In this document: positions 24,011-34,561 of the stretch, one piece after another | How the letters are laid out: each line of letters opens with the position of its first letter | Position numbering within the stretch: the stretch's first letter is position 1 | Source of the DNA: Moringa oleifera | Taxonomy: Eukaryota; Streptophyta; Magnoliopsida; Brassicales; Moringaceae | Direction: 5' to 3' | Assembly: GCA_021397835.1 (NCBI GenBank) | Contig: JAJFZO010000609.1 | Coordinates: 3,784,001-3,848,000 of the forward strand | DNA length: 64,000 nucleotides | Made by a program: the position numbers and the translations under genes | Notes under the pieces: generated by a model | What the model was told of the DNA's origin: nothing | What the model saw: only the letters and a program-made list of their open reading frames with translations | The model's database searches: none

Positions 24011-25055
24011 AAGTGTCCAAAACCTTAATAATTGAAACAAGAAAAGTCAAGGTAAAGGAAAAGAAAAGCTAGCCAAATGATGTTAATCTGGACGACGATG
24101 GTGATATGAATGTGCCATGGCTAAATAAGCATGAAAATAGCGCACAATCTTAAGGCTCCTCAAAGGAGCTCCTTCTAGCCTACGTCGTTAACTGGCACGG
24201 GACCAAGAGCTAAGACTCGATTGCCATGGGATTGCAAAATCAAAGGAGCTCCAATATCCATTTTCTCATTCCATAAAACTGCGAGGAGAAGTTCAACGAC
24301 CTCAAGCAATGCTTCATGGCTCAAAACGTTGTCGAATTAGCTAGCCTCGTTTGCATGGTTGAGGAGTTCCAAAGGATTCACGTTGAAAAGCTTTGTTGCG
24401 AGGTCCAATGGCATGACGTTTCAATTGTGTAAATTTTTTCTTGCTTCTTATCAAAGATTCAAAGTATCATTTGTATATCATCAAGATCTAGGAATCTGAG
24501 AGGTACTTTTGTTTCTTGTTTACAAGTCGCTCGAATTGAAAGTGAAGAGATTTGAAGAAGAGAAAAAAGCTCGAAAGATGAGGCAGATCTGGAGATAGAT
24601 GTATTGATGAGAAAAGACCAAAAATTCTCTCCCATATCTATTGCTGGAACACCAGTCATCGACGACGAGTCTGACGAGCATGATGACCGATCATTCAATG
24701 AGTCAAACTTTACCGGTCACAAGCCCAAGAAGGTGACCATTACAAAGGATGGGGAAAATGACATCGTACACACCCAATAAGCCTAAGTTAAATTAAATCG
24801 AATTACAGTAATGAATTGGATAGAACTCGAACCAGTTCAAAGCAGAACTACGACCATAAGTGGTCATTAATGCTAACGTAGGAAGCAACCATGAGTGTAG
24901 AAAAGAAGGTAAAGTGAAACAGGCTGAAAAGACGGAGAAGGAAGATGTAGAAGTGATCCAAGCAGGATGACTAGGCGTGTTTAAAGAGTTAAGGGAATCG
25001 ATGTGTGAGTCAAAAGGAAGGAAGGGAAGGAGAGGGCAACGTTAAACTAGCGTAG
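24011..25055. other. GC-richer spacer between array and retrotransposon
   Basis: Composition changes sharply at about 24,010: the heptamers stop and more balanced sequence follows. Short open stretches look like decayed coding sequence, for example a + frame near 24,280-24,420 with AQNVVELASLVCMVEEFQ and one near 24,600-24,778 with a DDESDEHDD acidic stretch, but I cannot assign a family. It probably continues beyond the inserted retrotransposon at 34,562. Confidence 0.5.
25051..25055. repeat. Target-site duplication, left copy
   Basis: CGTAG lies directly before the TG of the 5' LTR, and CATAG directly after the CA of the 3' LTR (34,557-34,561). Five bases is the usual Ty3/gypsy duplication length. 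The one mismatch is a G/A change at a CG, as methylcytosine deamination would produce. Confidence 0.65.
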
Positions 25056-26262
25056 TGATAGAATGCATAATAATCATATATATTATTATATTTTCTCATA
25101 TTTTATTGGTTATAAATGATTAAATCTTGGATTTTGATTATGTTTTTTATAGTTGGTAGGGTGGATTAAGGAATTCAATTAAGATGGACTCAAATTCATT
25201 ATTTGAAGATAAAAAGTTGAATTCTCAAAGATGTGGATGAACTAGAAGATGTTTTGGATAAGGCGCTGGCACACCTAATTGCATTAGAATTTCATCGAAC
25301 CAAGACTTTATCTTTTATTTAAAAAATAGTTGTAGAATTTTATCTTCATCTTTATTTTTAAGAGTCCTAGTTAAAATAGGTTATTATGTTTAAGGATTAT
25401 TATATAAAGGGGACGTAGTTCCTTCAAAGGGACATGAAGAGTTTATTTTTCACCTTCCTCTTTTCTTAGGTGTTTTTTCTTTTCATAGATTGCTAAACAT
25501 CTCTTCCGGTCATAGAATAATCAAGGGTTTGATTCTTTAGAATTATGAGATCTAACTAATTTTATTTGTTTTTTTATTTCTTCATTATTTATTATCTTCT
25601 ATGTTTATTGAAAATATTATTTTGATTGATTGTAACAAAAATGGCTCTTTGTTTAATCATCAAAATAATAGATTACTAATTAGAAGTTTAAATCCGTAAT
25701 TGTTTAAATATTCTAATATAAGTAGTAAATAACATAATTGATTGCAAATGAGGTTTTCAATTTATGTTATAAAGATATATAATCTAATTTAAATAAACCT
25801 ACATATGTGTTTATTGGTTAGAATTAGTAGTTTTTCTAATTCTTAATGCTATTGGTAAATTAAATCCAAAGATCGTATCTAGAGTTATTTATTGATAAGA
25901 GAAATAATCAGAGACCGTATCCTGGTTATCAAAGAAGTAAGGAAAAACAGGTTGTTAGGTGGTACCAACAACCATAACTAATTTTGTAGATTAAAAGATT
26001 TTTATTTTTGCATCAATGATCAATTCCTAAATCAAACTTGACATTATTCCTTTGACTGGATACTTTATTACATTGATTTTTTCTTTCTTGTTATTCTTAT
26101 TTGATCTACTTTTAACTTCTCAAACCCTTTTTTTAAAAATTTTATTTTGTAAAAAATAAATCTAACCAATCATTGTGGAAACGATCTTGCTCATCTATGC
26201 TACAAGTTTAATTTTTTGAGCAAAAATTTAGGAATTTAATTTATTGGTCTTAACAGCCAACA
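25056..26262 (+). repeat. 5' LTR
   Basis: Starts TGATAGAATGCATAATAATC and ends CAGCCAACA, giving TG...CA borders. It pairs with 33,351-34,556. A TATA box (TATATAAAGG) lies near 25,400. The copies differ by scattered substitutions and small indels. Confidence 0.92.
25400..25410 (+). promoter_or_regulatory. LTR TATA box
   Basis: TATATAAAGG sits about 345 bp into the LTR. The matching site in the 3' LTR is at about 33,695-33,706 (TATATAAAAGG). Its place inside the LTR suits the retroelement promoter. Confidence 0.55.
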
Positions 26263-26267
26263 ATTTT

Positions 26268-26285
26268 TGGCGCCGTTACCGAGGA
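26268..26285 (+). promoter_or_regulatory. Primer binding site (tRNA-Asp type)
   Basis: TGGCGCCGTTACCGAGGA begins five bases after the LTR. It is complementary to the 3' end of plant tRNA-Asp except at two positions; the common plant form reads TGGCGCCGTTGCCGGGGA. This is where reverse transcription would start. Confidence 0.85.
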
Positions 26286-26309
26286 CTGGTTTTAATTAGA
26301 TTTATTTTA

Positions 26310-27660
26310 ATGCTCCGTTCTTCTCATGCAGGTGATCTAGTTCCATACGATCCTGAGATTGAAAAGACAGCAAAAAGATTCAAGAAGGAAACTAAATTAC
26401 AAAGTCAACAAGAATCTTCACCTTTATCTTCTAGACTGAATTTAGCACTTGATTTAGTTGATTCCTCTAATGATTCTGAAATAAAACAAGATATGGCTAA
26501 TGAAGAGAGAACTTTAAGGCAATTAGCTGCGTCAGAAGTAAATCAACAGTCATTCTGCATTCAATATCCAATTTTACAAGCAGATTTTGAGTTAAAGGCT
26601 GATTTGATCCATTTTCTCCCTATGTTTCACGGCTTTGAGAATGAATATCCTCACAAGCATTTAAAGGAATTCCATGTGGTATGCTTAAGCCTAAAATCAC
26701 AAGGAGTAATTGAAGATGAGATTAAATTACATGCTTTTCCATTCTCACTGACCGAAAAAGCAAAGGATTGGTTATTTTATTTACATTTTGGTTCTGTGAC
26801 CACATGGATAGAGATGGTAAAACTTTTTCTTGATAAATTTTTTCCTGCTTCACGAGCTGCTAGCATTAGAAGGGAAATATATGGAATAAAGTAGAGAGAT
26901 ATTGAAAAGCTTCATGAGTATTGGGAAAGATTTAAACAACTGTGTGCAAGTTGTCCTCAACATGGAATTTTTGAACAACTTCTCATTCAATATTTTTATA
27001 AAGGATTGCTACCCATAGAAAGAAGGATGATGGATGCAACTAGTGGAGGTGCTATAGTAAATAAAACTCCTTGTGACGCTAGAGATTTGATTTTCACCAT
27101 GGCTGCCAACTCACAACAATTCAAATTTAGACAAGATACATCTTTAAAAATGATTAATAAGGTAAATATATCTTCTCTTGAAAATCAAATAGCCAATCTA
27201 ACTTCTCTTGTTCAACAATTGGCTGTAGGAAATATAAAACAAGTTAAAGCTTATAGGATTTGTGCTGTTACTGGCCATCCAACTGACATGTGTCTTACAC
27301 TTCAAGATGATCCTTATAAGGATGTTAATGTAGTTGGAGGATTTTCAGGTCCACCACAAAGGAAGTATGACCTTTATTCAAATACATACAACCTAAGATG
27401 GAGGGATCATCCCAATCTTAGCTATGGAGCAAGAACTCGATTTCAATCAAGACAACCAGCTCTACCACCACAACCTCATCCAAGTTCAAGTATGTCTCTT
27501 GAAGAGATTATTAAATCACTTGCATCAACACACAACAATTTCAGCAGGAGACAAGAACAAGTATTAAAAAGTTAAGGGATCAAGTAGGTCAACTAGCATC
27601 TTCAATGAACAAATTGGAATCTCAAGGAAAATTGCCTTCACAAACTATTGTTAACCTAAA
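26310..27660 (+). pseudogene. Retrotransposon gag
   Basis: The likely start is the ATG at 26,310 (MLRSSHAGDLVPYDPEI), 25 bases after the PBS; an upstream in-frame ATG at 26,244 lies inside the LTR and is unlikely to be used. The capsid-like region contains FHGFENEYPHKHLKEFHVV, KAKDWLFYL and DKFFPASRAASIRREIYGI, the usual plant gypsy gag core. A TAG at 26,892-26,894 interrupts it; reading resumes in the same frame with YWERFKQLCASCPQHGI and MMDATSGGAI. The frame closes at 27,573-27,575, and the expected continuation (QVGQLASSMNKLESQGKLP) lies in another frame, so there is a frameshift as well. A CCHC knuckle is not evident; only CAVTGHPTDMC resembles part of one. Confidence 0.88.
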
Positions 27661-28400
27661 ATAGAATACTAGTGCAATTATCTTGAGAAGTGGAACTAAG
27701 TTAAAAGAACTTAGCAAGACCATCAAAGGATGCATCTCAAGAGAAGAGAGTGAAAAAGAAGTAGTTCCTTAACCAGAGCTTGACCAGCCTAAGGGATCCA
27801 ACAGAGAGCAACCAAAAACTTTCATGCTAATTCCTCCCTTTCCTTCTAGATTATCTAAATCTAAGAAGAATGAGGACAAAAAAAATGAGATTTTTGATAC
27901 CTTTCACAAGGTCGAGGTAAATGTTTCTTTACTTAATGCAATTAAACAGGTACCTCGATATGCCAAATTTTTGAAAGAGTTATGCACTAATAAAAGAAAA
28001 TTAAAAGGTAATGAATTTGTAAGTATGGGGGAAAATGTTTTAGCGGTTCTTCAGAAAAAATTACCTCTTAAATGCCTAGGTATGTTTACTATTCCTTATA
28101 AAGTTGGTAATGTTAAGATTGAGAAAGCGATGTTAGATCTAAGTGCTTCAATAAATGTCATGCCATTATCCATTTCCTCATCAACGCTGGACCATTAAAA
28201 GAAACTGGTGTGATTATTCAACTTGCTGATAGATCTGATGTATATCCTGAGAGAGCTTTGGAGGATGTTTTGGTACAAGTCAATGGATGGTTTTTTCATG
28301 CTGATTTTTATGTGCTTAATATGGAGGAAGATGATTAATCTAACTCATTAATTTTGTTAGGAAGACCATTCTTAAAAACATCCAAGACAAAAATTGATGT
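27660..28400 (+). pseudogene. Retrotransposon aspartic protease region
   Basis: The frame open from 27,824 includes FHKVEVNVSLLNAIKQVPRY and YAKFLKELCTNKRK, the usual linker ahead of the protease in this group. It reaches the protease active-site segment LDLSASINVMPLSI near 28,135. Family members usually have D-L-G or D-T-G there, so Ser replaces the Gly. Beyond a frame break at about 28,180 the text continues PLKETGVIIQLADRS and, after one more stop, reaches LLGRPFLKT at about 28,355, the conserved flap-downstream motif. Stops and shifts make it non-functional. Confidence 0.82.
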
Positions 28401-29790
28401 GCATGATGGTACACTCATAATGAAATTTGATGGTGAAATTATTAAATTTAATATTTATGATGCCATGAGATACCCTAGTGATTTATCTTTTGTTTTTGCT
28501 ATGGATGTTATTGAACCTTTAGCACAAAAATTTTTTAATTTAAGTGATGAAGATAAGTTAAAAGTTGTACTTAACAAGAGTTTAAGTTTTGGAATATCAC
28601 AAAAAATCTTGCAAAAGTTTACATTGGATTTAGACTTGCAGGATACAATTCATGAATTAGAATCATTACAACCTATGAGGTATGACGTTTCTTATGTTGA
28701 TTTGCCTCTTTCTCACACAAAACTCTTTCCTTCTATTATACAGGCACAAAAATTAGAGCTAAAACCTCTATCAAATCATTTAAAGTATGTCTTTTTAGGA
28801 GAAAAAGAGACTCTTCTAATCATAATCTCTAATAAACTTTCTATCTTGGAGGAAGAAAAATTGACTCGAGTACTTAAAGAGTATAAAAGGCCATTGGTTG
28901 GACCATAGCCGATATTAAGGGATTGTATCCTTCCACTTGCGTGCATAGGATACTATTAGAAAATGATTGTAAACCCTCCAGGCAACCCCAACGTAGATTG
29001 AATCCCCTATGATGAAAGTGGTAAAGAAAGTAATCTTAAAGCTTCTTGATGCAAGTATGATCTATCCAATTTCAGATAGTGAATGGGTAAGTCCAATTCA
29101 AGTTGTTCCAAAGAAAACAGGTATAACAACAATAGAAATTCCTGATGGTGAGTTAATACCTACTCATATTCAAAATGGATGGAGGGTATGTATAGATTAT
29201 AAAATGTTAAATGTATCAACTAGAAATGATCATTTTTTTCTTCCATTTATTGATCAAATGCTGGAAAGATTGACAGGTCATACCCATTATTGTTATCTTG
29301 ATGGTTATTCAAGTTTTCATCAAATCCCTATTGCACCTGAAGATCAAGAGAAAACCACATTCACATGCCCGTTTGGTACTTTTGCATATCGACATATGCC
29401 ATTTGGACTTTGTAACGCTCCTGCTACATTTCAGAGGTGTATGGTTAGTATATTTTCTGATTATATAGAGAACATCATAGAGGTGTTTATGGATGACTTT
29501 ACAGTTTATGGTGATTCTTTTAATGCATGTTTAACTAACCTTACAAAAGTACTTAAAAGATGCATAGAAAAGAACCTTGTTTTAAATTATAAAAAATGTC
29601 ACTTTATGGTTAATCAAGGTATTATTCTAGGACATGTTTTATCCTCTAAGGGAATTGAAGTTAATAAAGCTAAGGTAGAAATTATAAAATCTTTATCTTA
29701 CACCGCAAGTGTGCGAAAAGTTCATTTTTTTTCTTGGACACGCAGGATTCTATTAACGATTTATCAAGGATTTTTCCAAGATCACTAAAC
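28354..29790 (+). pseudogene. Retrotransposon reverse transcriptase
   Basis: Upstream linker sequence (28,354-28,906) ends with a TAG at 28,906-28,908. The RT core follows from about 29,009: WVSPIQVVPKKTG, the fingers segment with VCIDYKMLN, then HYCYLDGYSSFHQIPI (first catalytic Asp), FGTFAYRHMPFGLCNAPATF, and VFMDDFTVYG with the paired catalytic Asp residues (FMDD in the YxDD position, normal for plant gypsy). The thumb side reads LGHVLSSKGIEV. Motif residues look intact, but the upstream stop and a frame loss after about 29,700 leave only a fragment of the polyprotein. Its job in an intact element is copying the genomic RNA into DNA in cytoplasmic particles. Confidence 0.9.
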
Positions 29791-30240
29791 CCTTATGTAG
29801 TTACTACAAAAAGATGCGGTGTTCGAATTGGATAAGGCATGCAAAGATGCATTTTGACAAGTTAAAGGATATGTTAACAATCGCACCAATTATCCAATCA
29901 CCAAATTGGAATCTTTCATTTGAGATCATGTGTGAAGCAAGCAATCATGCAATTGCTGTTATTCTAAGATAGAGAATTGGAAGAACTCCTCATGTCATTT
30001 ATTATGCTTCGAGAATACTTGATAGTGCACAAAGCAATTATTCCACAACAAAAAAAGAACTTTTATCCATTGTGTTTGCTTTAGAAAAATTTTGCTCATA
30101 TCTACTTGGTACTAAAGTGATTGTTTATTCTGATCATGAGCTCTCAAGTACTTACTCTCGAAGAATGAGGCAAAACCTAGACTTATTCGGTGAATGCTTT
30201 TGCTACAAGTGTTTGATTTGAAGATATGTGATAAAAAGGG
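29791..30240 (+). pseudogene. Retrotransposon RNase H region
   Basis: Broken into several frames. Recognisable pieces are AVFELDKACKDAF, HVIYYASRILDSAQSNYS, TTKKELLSIVFALEKFCSYL (the catalytic Glu segment) and VYSDH (a catalytic Asp segment). A stop interrupts just before IGRTPHVIYYAS, and frameshifts separate it from the RT and from the following segment. A single RNase H is visible; I do not see the second archaeal-type domain that characterises Ogre/Tat elements. Confidence 0.75.
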
Positions 30241-31615
30241 TGCAGAAAATTTGGTTGCAAATCATCATAGCAGGTTAACTATGAGTGAAGATTCATCACC
30301 ATTAAAAGACGACTTTCCATATGAGTATGCTAATGTCGCTAATTACTTAGTTACTGGAATATTACCAAGTGATTTATCTAGGGCTCAAAAAGACAGAATT
30401 AAAAAAGATACTAAATGTTATGTTTGGAATGACTCTTACTTATGGAAATATTGTTCTGATCAAATTATTCGAAGGTGTGTGGATGAACATGAAATTAATT
30501 CTATTTTAATGTTTTGTCATTCGTATGCATGTGGAGGACACTTTGGTCCTAAGAGAACAGCTCGTAAGATATTGGAGTGTGGATTGTTTTAGCCTACTAT
30601 ATTTCATGATTTATACATATTTTGTAGGACTTATGAACAATGTCAGAAAACTGAAAATTTAGGACATAGAGATCAAATGCCACTTATCTTTATCCTTGTT
30701 TATGAAATATTTGATGTATGGGGTATTGACTTCGTGGGTTCTTTTCCTTCTTCTTGCAATAATATTTATATCCTGCTTGCTGTGGATTATGTGTCAAAAT
30801 AGGTGGAAGCTAAAGCTGCCCGTACTAACGATGCTAAAGTGGATGTAGATTTTGTCAAAACTCATATTTTTGTTAGGTTTGGGACACCTAGGGCTATAAT
30901 AAGTGATCGTGGAACTCACTTTTGCAATAGAGTGGTGGAAGCTTTAATGAAGATTTATAATGTTACCCATCAAATCTCTACTGCTTATCATCCGCAGATA
31001 AATGGACAAGCTGAAGTATATAATAGAGGAATCAAATCTATACTTGAGAAGACTATCAACCCAAATGAGAAGGATTGGAATATGCGACTTGATGATGCAT
31101 TATGGGCTTATCGAACAACCTATAAGATCCCTATAGGTATATCTCCTTACCGTTTGGTATTTGGCAAACCATGTCATCTTCCAGTAGAATTAGAACACAA
31201 GACATATTGGGCCACAAAACAGTGCAACCTAAGAATGGATGAAGCAGGTGAATTGAAACAACTACAATACAAGAACTAGAAAAAGATTCGTAATGATGCT
31301 TATGAGAGCTCAAAAATATATAAGGAAAAGATGAAGGCCTACCATGATCGCATGATTTCCAGAAAAACTTTCTATGTTGGTCAAAAAGTTATTCTTTATC
31401 ATTCTAAACTGAACTTGTTTCCTGGTAAGTTATATTCTAGATGGTTAGGACCTTTTACTATTACTAATGTGTTTTCTCATGGTGCAGTTGAGATTCAAAG
31501 TCTAGATACTGGTAAGATTTTTAAGGTCAATGGCCACCCCTTAAAGCCTTTTCATGAAGGCTTTCAAGCACAAGATGTCAATAAAATTGATTTACAATAT
31601 CCGACTTATAATTAA
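30241..31615 (+). pseudogene. Retrotransposon integrase
   Basis: The N-terminal zinc-binding region has the His pair (CHSYACGGHFG) but reads FCRTYEQCQ where relatives have a C-x-x-C pair, so one Cys appears replaced by Tyr. The catalytic core has all three acidic positions: VWGIDFVGSFP (Asp), [11 protein letters not shown] (Asp) and [14 protein letters not shown] (Glu). The C-terminal part ends [20 protein letters not shown] then [11 protein letters not shown], with no chromodomain seen. Stops at about 30,590, 30,802 and 31,277 break the frame. The enzyme would insert the cDNA into the genome. The open frame at 31,331-31,615 is its C-terminal end. Confidence 0.9.
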
Positions 31616-31710
31616 GAATTGACAACGTCTAGCCAAAGACGTTAAAGAAAGGCGCTTTTTGAGAGGCAACCTAAAATTTTAATTTTTTAATAATTTATTT
31701 TTATCTTTTT

Positions 31711-31715
<5 letters not shown>

Positions 31716-31742
<27 letters not shown>
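31716..31742. repeat. (AT)n microsatellite
   Basis: Uninterrupted AT repeat of about 13 units within the retrotransposon 3' region. Confidence 0.9.
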
Positions 31743-31748
<6 letters not shown>

Positions 31749-32011
31749 TAAGGTCGATGGTTGAAGGCATATCACACATTTTTAAGGCAATATGATGGAG
31801 TAACTTGAATGCATCTGACAATAGTTGTGAAGAATGAAATTCAATGAGAGAGCACTCGATGACAAGACGAAATTCGATCCACCTTTCTTATCTCCTCAGC
31901 GATAAACGAAGTCTCTATGATGCTCGATATATTCAAGGAGTTTTCTACTTCTCTTATTCTTTTATCATTTTTTAGCATTTATTTTTAATACATTGAGGAT
32001 AACGTATGATT

Positions 32012-32030
32012 TAGGTATGGGGGAGAATCT
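32012..32030 (+). promoter_or_regulatory. Internal polypurine-tract-like motif
   Basis: TTAGGTATGGGGGAGAATC closely resembles the terminal PPT (AAGTGTGGGAGAATT) but lies about 1.3 kb before the 3' LTR. It could be a second plus-strand primer site or a relic. Confidence 0.4.
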
Positions 32031-33335
32031 TTAACATGCTATTATTTTTTTATTTTTGCTAATTTTTTCTAAAATATTTAAAATCCAAGAAAATTTTACT
32101 CTAAAAGGTACTTAATTTGTGTTTGTAATCTCTCTCTTCTGAGTTCTAGATCCTTCCAATCCTTGTTCCAAGAAAAAAAAAAGTTTTATGTGTGCAAATA
32201 TGACATTCAATTCTCAGTTACTGTACTATGATTAGTTGCTTTTGATGATATATTGGATTGAAAATTGTATGAGATCTGACATGTATAACCCTTTTTGGTG
32301 AGTTTTGGGCCAATGAGCATATATTACATTATGCTCAATTTTCTTCTTTGTGTGTGTCATGCATAGTTATTTTTCTAGAACTTGCTTCGTTATATAGGTC
32401 AAATCATTCCTTTGAAGAATTAGATGCATTTAATCATAAGGGTATTTAGGTCAAAACTATCTTCTTTAAAATATTTAGCCTTTTTTGAAAAGCCTACCAT
32501 AGTCATATACCCTTAGAGAGCCAACTTTGATCCTTAGCCTTTTCTTTGGAATTTAACCTTGATACAAGTCATAATAACCATTCTTTTGATTTTTCTTTTG
32601 AACCTTGAATTGAAGGATTATATGAGCTTACTCATATGAAACTTTCACTTATCTTAGAAAAGATTGTGAAATATTAAGAATTAATGGTCCAAGTTATAAA
32701 AAAAAAGAAAGGAAAAGAAAGAAAGAAGAAAAAAGAATTAGAAAAAAAAAGATATGAGAAAGATCAAGAGACAAAAAAAAAAGAGAGAGAGAAAGAAATC
32801 TGAAAAGGATTGAGAAAAAAAATGGTATAAATTATCATTACTTGGATGTGTGTAATGTGATTGAAGTAATCTTTTGATGTTACATCATAAAGCTTTGTAT
32901 GATTCTTTCAATTCCATTAACCCAAAACCATTTCATTATACCTTACCTAAGCCCCGTTACAACCCGTTTCAAAACTCTTAGATTTATGCATTTTAATTCA
33001 TTCATTGGTAAAAGAGACATAATATAAAAGCAAGCTTATGGTAAAAGTTTTTTATGTATTGACTTGAGAGCTTATTAAAATGTTCCTCCCAAAACACTTC
33101 GAGTGAATGAGTGAATCTAAGGAGAGGATGTTAGATCTTATGCATTTCAAGTTCAATAAAATCACTAAGGTGATTACTAATCATGTATGTTATTTATGAG
33201 AATTCTTTTTATGATCTTACGTTTTAATGCATAAAAAGAATATATTATTTTGGATGAGCAAAGGAAGAAGAAGGAAGGATTGTGAGGTGAGATGATGAGC
33301 TTGAATTATTATATGCTTGAGGACAAGCATTATTT

Positions 33336-33350
33336 AAGTGTGGGAGAATT
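33336..33350 (+). promoter_or_regulatory. Polypurine tract
   Basis: AAGTGTGGGAGAATT directly precedes the TG of the 3' LTR. Its place and composition fit the plus-strand primer site; GACAAGCATTATTTAAGTGTG upstream is typical of plant gypsy elements. Confidence 0.85.
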
Positions 33351-34556
33351 TGACAGAATGCATAATAATCATATATATTATTATATTTTCTCATATTTTA
33401 TTAGTTGTAAATGATTAAATCTTGGATTTTGATTATGTTTTATATTTAGTAGGGTGGATCAAGGAATTCAACTAAGATGGACTCAAATTTATTATTTGAA
33501 GATAAAAATTTAAATTTCCAAGAGATATTGATGAACTAGAAGAAGTCTTTAGATAAGGCGCTAGCACACTTAATTGCATTGGAATTTCACCGGACCAAGA
33601 CTTTATCTTTTATTTAAAAAGTAGTTGTAGAATTTTATCTTTATCTTTATCTTTAAGAGTCCTAGTTAAAATAAGTTATTATGTTTAAGGATTATTATAT
33701 AAAAGGGAGGTAGTTCCTTCAAAGGGACATGCAGAGTTTATTTTTTATCTTCCTATTTTCTTAGATTTTTTTCTTTTCATGGATTACTAAACATCTCTTC
33801 CGGTCAAAGGATAATCAAGGGTTTGATTCTTCAGAATTGTGAGATCTAACTGATTTTATTTGTTCTTTATTTTTTCATTATTTATTTATCTTCTGTGCTT
33901 ATTAAAAATATTATTTTGGTTGATTGCAACAAAAAGAGCCCTTTGTTTAATCATCAAAATAATAGATTACTAATTAGAAGTTTAAATCCGTAATTATTTA
34001 AATGTTCTAATATAAGTAGTAGATAACATAATTGATTGCAAAAGAGGTTTTTAATTTATGTTATGAAGATATATAATCTAGTTTAAATAAACCTACATAT
34101 GTGTTTATTGGCTAGAATTAGTAGTTTTTCTAATTCTTAATGCTATTGATAAATTAAATCCTAAGATCGTATCTAAGTTATTTATTGATAAGAGAAATAA
34201 TTAGAGATCGTATCTTGGTTATTAAAGAAGTAAGGAAAAACAGGTTGTTAGGTGGTACCAACAATCATAACTAATTCAGTGAAGATTAAAAGATTTTTAT
34301 TTTTTCATCAATGATCAATTTCTAAATCAAACATGAAATTATTCCTTTAACTGGATACTTTATTACATTAATTTTTTCTTTCCTGTTATTCTTATTTAAT
34401 CTACTTTTAACTCCTCAAACCCCTTTTATTTTATTTTATTTTGCAAAAAATAAATCTAACCAATCTTTGTGAAAATGACTTTGCTCATCTATACTACAAG
34501 TTTAATTTTTTGAGCAGGAATTTAAGAATTTAATTTATTGGTCTTGACAACCAACA
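33351..34556 (+). repeat. 3' LTR
   Basis: Starts TGACAGAATGCATAATAATC and ends CAACCAACA. Collinear with the 5' LTR and within one base of the same length, with scattered substitutions. Confidence 0.92.
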
Positions 34557-34561
34557 CATAG
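34557..34561. repeat. Target-site duplication, right copy
   Basis: CATAG follows the 3' LTR and pairs with CGTAG before the 5' LTR with one mismatch. Confidence 0.65.

Larger units (their letters stand above)
31616..33335 (+). other. 3' noncoding part of the retrotransposon
   Basis: About 1.7 kb with no open frame of substance; an Athila-style env-like gene is not visible. It contains an AT dinucleotide run (31,716-31,742), a PPT-like motif at about 32,012-32,030, and a polypurine A/G tract at about 32,700-32,820. Confidence 0.7.
25056..34556 (+). mobile_element. Ty3/gypsy LTR retrotransposon (Athila/Tat-type), decayed
   Basis: A 9.5-kb element with paired LTRs of about 1.2 kb, a tRNA-Asp-type PBS, the order gag-protease-RT-RNase H-integrase, a long 3' noncoding part and a PPT. 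RT placed before integrase identifies Ty3/gypsy. The sequence style of gag (FPAS.AASIR), protease (SINVMPLSI), RT (VFMDDF) and integrase, no visible chromodomain, and the Asp primer site point to the non-chromoviral Athila/Tat group. In-frame stops occur in gag, protease, RNase H and integrase, and frameshifts join several parts, so this copy cannot make its own proteins. The LTRs differ at roughly one base in ten where I compared them, so the insertion is old. Confidence 0.93.
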
